DNA of 64,000 bases from Otatea glauca (lineage: Eukaryota; Streptophyta; Magnoliopsida; Poales; Poaceae): the NCBI GenBank assembly GCA_036346275.1, contig CM070718.1, positions 56,300,188 to 56,364,187 on the forward strand, read 5' to 3'. How positions within the stretch are numbered: the stretch's first letter is position 1; every line of letters starts with the position of its first letter. A program made the position numbers and the translations under genes. Below, in pieces: positions 58,885-64,000 of the stretch. The notes below the pieces were generated by a model. That model worked only from the letters and a program-made list of their open reading frames with translations, made no database searches and was not told where the DNA came from.

Positions 58885-59215
58885 GCCTCATCGCCCTCAT
58901 TCTACTGTGGCTGGTGCAAAATCAAAGTCAATGAGAAGAGATGAGATGAGATGTAGTCGAACTACATTTGTAAATAAATCATTGTAAAAACAAAGTATTG
59001 TGATGCTTATTTTAATATATTTGAATTATGATTTGAACGATGCTTTGTATATACATGGATATATTTGAATTATGATTTGAACGATGCTTTATATACTATA
59101 TATGGACATTGTATAAACAATTGTATAAAAATATATATATTGAACAAAAAATATGCAATAAAAATATTTGGTTCACGGCTTGTCACTGCCGGTTCTTGGA
59201 GAAAACCGGCAGTGA
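58885..59215 (+). other. 3' flank of the second CACTA-1 gene and last subterminal motifs
   Basis: AT-rich. A ~50-bp direct repeat (TTTGAATTATGATTTGAACG) lies near 59020 and 59067. A facing pair TCACTGCCGGTTCTT and AAAACCGGCAGTGA at 59180-59212 marks the remaining CACTA-1 right subterminal region. No terminal TAGTG can be found. Confidence 0.6.
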
Positions 59216-59218
59216 TAT

Positions 59219-60430
59219 ATATATACTATGGTTTGCATATAAAATGAACTAGCAACACAGCCCTAAATGTTGTGCTTTCTAAATAATAGAAACACTTAAG
59301 CATTTTCGACAACCCGTAGAATATCTCATCTAAATGCTAATATTATGAAGATTATCCTAGAAATGATATTTAAAATATATGCTACCATAATCTAGAAAAA
59401 TATTCTTATTACAACTTGCTTTGCATTTGAATTATGGCCATCGTAACCCTTAATATCATATAAGCTATTTCGGTAATGAATATAATATCTCGTCTAAGCA
59501 CTAAAATATATGAAATCAGCTTCAGTCTATTCTTCAAAGTATATACTATCCTTTTCTGAAGAAATAATCTCTTTTCATTATGTTTTGCATATAAATCCTA
59601 TTAGCCAAATAACCTTAAGTATTATGCTTTATGGACTCGATTATATGAATAAGCAAACTTTGTAATAATGAACAAATATGTAATTAAGATATTTGTATCG
59701 CCAGAACCTTCTTAAAAACCTTGAGTACATAATTAGTAGCCTAACGCAACAAATCTAACTTATATGAAACCCTCTCATGCAAATCGTTTGTAGTCAAGAA
59801 CTATTCATGCATAGCATGCAACATGTTGTCCAATATCTTAATCTTTTTAATCCAAATAATTTTAGCATCTAGAATTCGATGTTATAAATAAAAAAATTCA
59901 TAATTTTAACCTCTTGAATTCATAAATCAAGAATAGATAGTCTATAAGAGAAACTATGCAATGCTCAACCTAAAAGCCGTTAACGATATGAATGTATATA
60001 CGACTATAATGCAAGAACGTGAAATCATTCAACACAAATCCTAAGTCACTCCTATTTCTTATAGTTGATTTTATTTTATTCTTCATCTGACTTCTTTTTG
60101 CCCTTATTGAATTTGTTGTGTTGTTCTTCGTTCGCCACGTGTAGAATCCGACGTCATTGATTCCATTATCGACAATGTCGACAGCGACCTTGACTTCGTC
60201 GTAAGCAATAAATAAGCAAGGCAAGCACCCCCTTTGATCATATTGATCCCAGTTTTATAAATGTTTTCATTAAATGTTTTACTGCATACGTTATGTTCAT
60301 TAAAGTTTGCTATATTATGGGTAATGGTAGTTGTACCTGTAGTTTTATAGAACTTCCTTGATAAGTATGGATTTGTGAACCTTGATAACCCTAGAATAGC
60401 TTAGACAATACTTAATGTCAATTTGGGTTA
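59219..60430 (+). repeat. B-type LTR piece, inverted relative to the copy at 2820-4030
   Basis: From TATACTATGGTTTGCATAT to TTTGGGTTA this is largely the reverse complement of about 2820-4030, including the block GATCATATTGATCCCAG and GTTTTCATTAA near 60250. The left side is cut by the end of CACTA-1 and the right side by the A-type LTR at 60431. Confidence 0.65.
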
Positions 60431-62573
60431 AGTCAGGACCCGAATTTACAAATTCGCACTCTCTGTGTATAACACACTAGTCCAGGTTCACGCTAGTGCA
60501 CACAGGCTCAACATAGATGCTATCACAGTCACACACAGCGGAATATATCATAAACTTAGTAATTAATATTAATTGTTGTCTTACATGATTATTGCCTCGC
60601 AGAGCTTATAAAAGAAATAGCAAATAAGAAGCAGCGGAAAAATAAATAAGCGTAGCAGCTCCCCAGTTCACCGCAGGCAACTAACGAGGCTCGGACCCTA
60701 GGCATTCGCATCTAGATAATCCTCCTCCACGAAAAGCGTAGATTCTTCCTCTTCTGAAGTTGTTGTTGTTGGGTTGAGTACATAAAGCACTCAACAAGTT
60801 GTGCACAGCAATGCAAGTCTAATATTCTATATACTTGGCTTAATCTAAAGGAATGGCTAATATGGCTATTTTGCAATAAAGCGGCATTTAACAATAATAC
60901 AGTAAATAGATTAAAAACAGTAAAACAAATAACAATAATTAATAGATTCAGTTTTACAAGTAAATCAGATTTCCAATCCTAAGTCAAGTTCCATTTACTC
61001 CGTGGCAATCCTGCCATCACATCCAGTTTTCATTTGAATAAAGTCTAACCCTTAATCGTAATTCCAGTAGCTTGCCTAATACCGTGAGCATGGCTATTCG
61101 AATAGATTGTACACTCTGCAGAGGTTATGCACTTTACCCACACGATACAACCAAACACCACCAAGGCGAGTAATCATAACAAAGCCTTTACAATGCTACA
61201 CCTAGACTCAGTACTGCTCGCTAAGGTTTCAACACTGAAGGGTTATACCACCACAACAGGGCCCCCCTCTTGCACCATGTGAGTTAAACCATAAACCCGG
61301 GACTCACTATTCATCACGATAGTACCGAAATCTAGGCTTCACAAATTATTCAGCTAGGCTGTCCCATTCCATACATGTGGTTGTAAGAAAGACTCAGTTC
61401 AAAGGCTTGCAAGGTTAAGTCCTTAAAGTGATTAAGGCAAGAATTCCACATACCCCTGTCAATCCTGGCCCACCTTGGCACACTGCCCCTTGACACTTGC
61501 CCCAATCTAAATCATTACCACCATAGTTAATTACCAAGCACCACGTGCCACCAACATTTCAATCTAGTTGTGTGACCTCCTCGCCACGACAACTTAATAT
61601 CACTGCGTGACAACACATGACACACCAATTCATAAACATTGTTCCATATTCCTTTAGTCAAGATTAAGGAGCAACATTCGAACACATGTGATGACGTGGC
61701 ATGGCTAAGCAATCTATGACGGTCTAACTAGCCCATGTTGATTATCAATATTTACCAACTATTAACTGACCATCCTAAGGTAACAACAAGATCATGGCAT
61801 ATAATTGACAAGGTGGTCTTAATGCAAATAGGCATATTATCTATTTCCCAGATTAATTGAAATCATTTATCCACATAAAATATCATGCATAAATTTAAGA
61901 GACAAAATAGCAATTTTGTGAAATCAGGTGCAACATGGTCAAAGCACAACTTGCCTTGGAGTAGGTGCTGGACTTGCTCTGAGCTTGGGTCTTGAAGCGA
62001 CGAATCTTCCTCCGGATCACCGAGCAGTTCAATGTCTACGCGAAACGATGTCAAAATGGCAAATAAACACCAAAACATAGAGCAAAAAAACTCCAAAAAT
62101 AAAATAAAATTCACCAATAAATAGATCTTGATTTTAATTTTTTTTTAGAAATTTGAATCACTCAAATACCAGTTAAAATGCAAAAGATATGGCCTTTTGA
62201 AGTTTGAATAAATACTGAAAATACAGAAATTAGAATTTCCGATTTTCCCGAATTTTTTTTATACAGAAAACTCGTTTTATTGCGCAAGCGACACGTGGAC
62301 CAATCACTGGCTGACACATCGCCTCAGCGCACAGACCCGGTCCACGAACCTCCTCTGGTCCACCGTGAACCCGGCGCATGACGATTCGGTTTCCGCACCG
62401 ACACGCGTCACGCATCCGTGCGACGATCCGACGGCCACCGATCTGTGCCCACGCGGCACTGACTCGACGGTCAGATCTAGATCCAACGGCTACGGATACC
62501 CGAGCACCATACCACGCTTATCGGGACGTGGCGCGATCTCTACCGCTCATCTCGGATCGGACGGCTACCCTTA
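60431..62573 (-). repeat. Truncated A-type LTR, inverted
   Basis: Reverse complement of an A-type LTR: starts near the LTR end (TCAGGACCCGAAT), passes CTCTGCAGAGGTTATGC near 61114 and the GCAAGTTGTGC complement near 61950, and stops in the GC-rich leader. It lacks roughly the first 0.9 kb of the LTR. Identity to the LTRs of A is visibly lower than between those two, so it is an older copy. Confidence 0.7.
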
Positions 62574-64000
62574 TGTAAGGCTCCCATTTTTGATAATGAA
62601 TACCAAAAATGGATACCATTTGCATTCAGTACTAGTCCTATGATCAGTAGCTAGTACGCACAAATACAATTTGATATCACAGTCATACACAAACTTTATT
62701 ACACAGCGGAAGTAAGGTTATATAATATTTTTACAATACCAAAAGTAAACACAGCAGTGGAGACAATTTCTTGTAGTATGCCTTTTTAAACCCATTGTTC
62801 CACAGGCAACTGACAAGGGAAATCCTTAGAAAAATTCATCGTTAAATTCCCCGTATACTGCATCAACGTATGAGTCATCGGCGTAATCTGATTCTTCACC
62901 TAAAAACATCAACATAGGCAAGTTGAGTACTTATGTACTCGCAAGACTTTTGCAATTCCTAAAATGCATGCAGGTCATTTCAATGGAGGGCTATTAAGGT
63001 TAATTTGCAGAAAGCCAGTTTGAAATGTAAATACATAATAATAAATTGTAATAAAATTTGCTTAAAAGCATATTAGTTAAAATGACAGTAAGTAAGTGCG
63101 AGTAAATAAAAATTTCGAATCTGAGTAAAATGACCATAATCAAAACCAGTTCTACTGACACACAGTAGAGTTCACCAACACACGGTAGAAACCGTATTTT
63201 ATGAAAATAAACAAAACTGCTAACTGTGTGATGACTTTACCAAGTGTCCATTACTGCGGACGCGGCTAATCGATTAGTTTTACACTATGCAGATGTATAC
63301 AGCTTTCCCCACAAGACATGATAGACTCTTTGAGCAATCGATATTTGCACACTTCCTTTGGTGTGCCGCAAAGAGTCATGTTATAATACTTACATTATTT
63401 AATCCTGACTTTGCACCAGCACGGTGACTATAAACCCATTCTGTGGCGTAAGAACTCAGAGCATAGAAATGATGGAACTACCCACAGTATGGCGTACACC
63501 GTTATATTGGTATACGTTTATTCCATGATCACCTCGGTGTGGACGTCCCGTCGAGCAATTCATTAAGAAACAGCTCGTACTACTCCGGCCTTCCAAGTGC
63601 AAAGCCAGTTTTAAACAACTTAATAAGTTAGAGCTGTCCCATACTAGCACTTGTGGTTGTATGATAATTCTTGGCCTGAAAACAACCCATAGTTCGGTCC
63701 TTAACTCGACACGGGCAATAATCTCCCCCTACACTACGTGTAAAGACATGCACTCCCGGCTATTACCAATAATTGCCCGCATCTAAACCATAGTTTTATT
63801 TTCATTTTCCAACAAAAATACCAACCATAAGAATGGTCATACCCATTTAAATGTCATATCCAACATTTTTAACCATGTCACAGTTTTATATTGCTTTAAG
63901 CATGGCTAAGCATAACACTAAATGTAACTGACCCAAGTTGACATCAAATAATATCTATGTCATTCTAGGGTTATCAAGGTTCACAATTTCATACTTATCA
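62574..64000 (-). repeat. B-type LTR, inverted, truncated by the window edge
   Basis: Begins TGTAAGGCTCCC at 62574 and follows the reverse complement of the B LTR end (AGTACTAGTCC, CCTTTGGTGTGCCGCA near 63355, ACCTCGGTGTGGACG near 63530) to the window end. It interrupts the A-type LTR before it, so it is the later insertion. The bases before it are CCTTA; the far end is outside the window. Confidence 0.75.

Larger units (their letters stand above)
11737..59215 (+). mobile_element. CACTA-1: En/Spm-type DNA transposon, interrupted by three later elements
   Basis: The left terminus CACTAGTACAGAACAG at 11737 is followed by an array of TCACTGCCGGTT motifs, a TNPD-type transposase gene, an internal array of the same motif, a second gene of the TNPA/Transposase_24 kind, and a last pair of the same motifs at 59180-59212. 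The shared motif at both ends and in the middle is the argument for one element. No right terminal TAGTG is visible: the sequence runs from the last motif straight into LTR-like DNA near 59219, so the 3' end appears lost. The element holds chromovirus A (which itself holds B) and CACTA-2; without them it would be about 10 kb. Both genes are broken, so it cannot move by itself. Confidence 0.75.

Overview
The window is plant nuclear DNA, almost certainly from a grass (Poaceae; a panicoid would fit, but I cannot name a species). The evidence is one intron-rich terpene synthase gene of grass TPS-a type, surrounded by nested En/Spm (CACTA) DNA transposons and long-LTR Ty3/gypsy chromoviruses of the Tekay/RIRE3-RIRE8 kind. 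I see no bacterial, organellar or viral genome sequence.

Layout. 1-7178: LTR fragments of two related families (called A-type and B-type here), ending in a long inverted B-type LTR remnant. 7298-11325: the only apparently functional host gene, a seven-exon sesquiterpene-synthase-like gene (+), with a TATA-like box upstream and a 47-bp tandem repeat carrying poly(A) signals downstream. 11737 to about 59215: an old CACTA element (CACTA-1) with two genes on the + strand, a TNPD/TNP2-type transposase (13068-40891) and a second TNPA/Transposase_24-like gene (promoter near 41717, coding exons 56020-58884). CACTA-1 has taken two further insertions. Chromovirus A (14899-40360) split the transposase, and chromovirus B (19366-33093) then split the gag of A. 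Separately, CACTA-2 (43629-55337, genes on the - strand) landed in the 5' intron of the second gene. 59219-64000: more A-type and B-type LTR pieces.

Target-site duplications support the nesting: TTTGG for B, CACAG/CGCAA (two transitions) for A, and TGT for CACTA-2. All transposon genes carry stops or frameshifts, so the copies look non-functional as assembled, although some of the small GC-rich indels could be consensus errors.

The most interesting signal is in the CACTA elements. In both, not only the transposase gene at the terminus but also the second, internal gene starts beside an array of inverted TNPA-site-like motifs. For three of the four genes a TATA-like box follows the array; for the fourth none is clear. 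CACTA-2 also has long perfect palindromes in both subterminal regions (a 166-bp palindrome with no spacer, and 82-bp arms around a 4-bp spacer), a duplicated hairpin leader upstream of both its genes, a captured receptor-kinase 3' exon, and a second gene whose C-terminus looks like a Ulp1-type cysteine protease.
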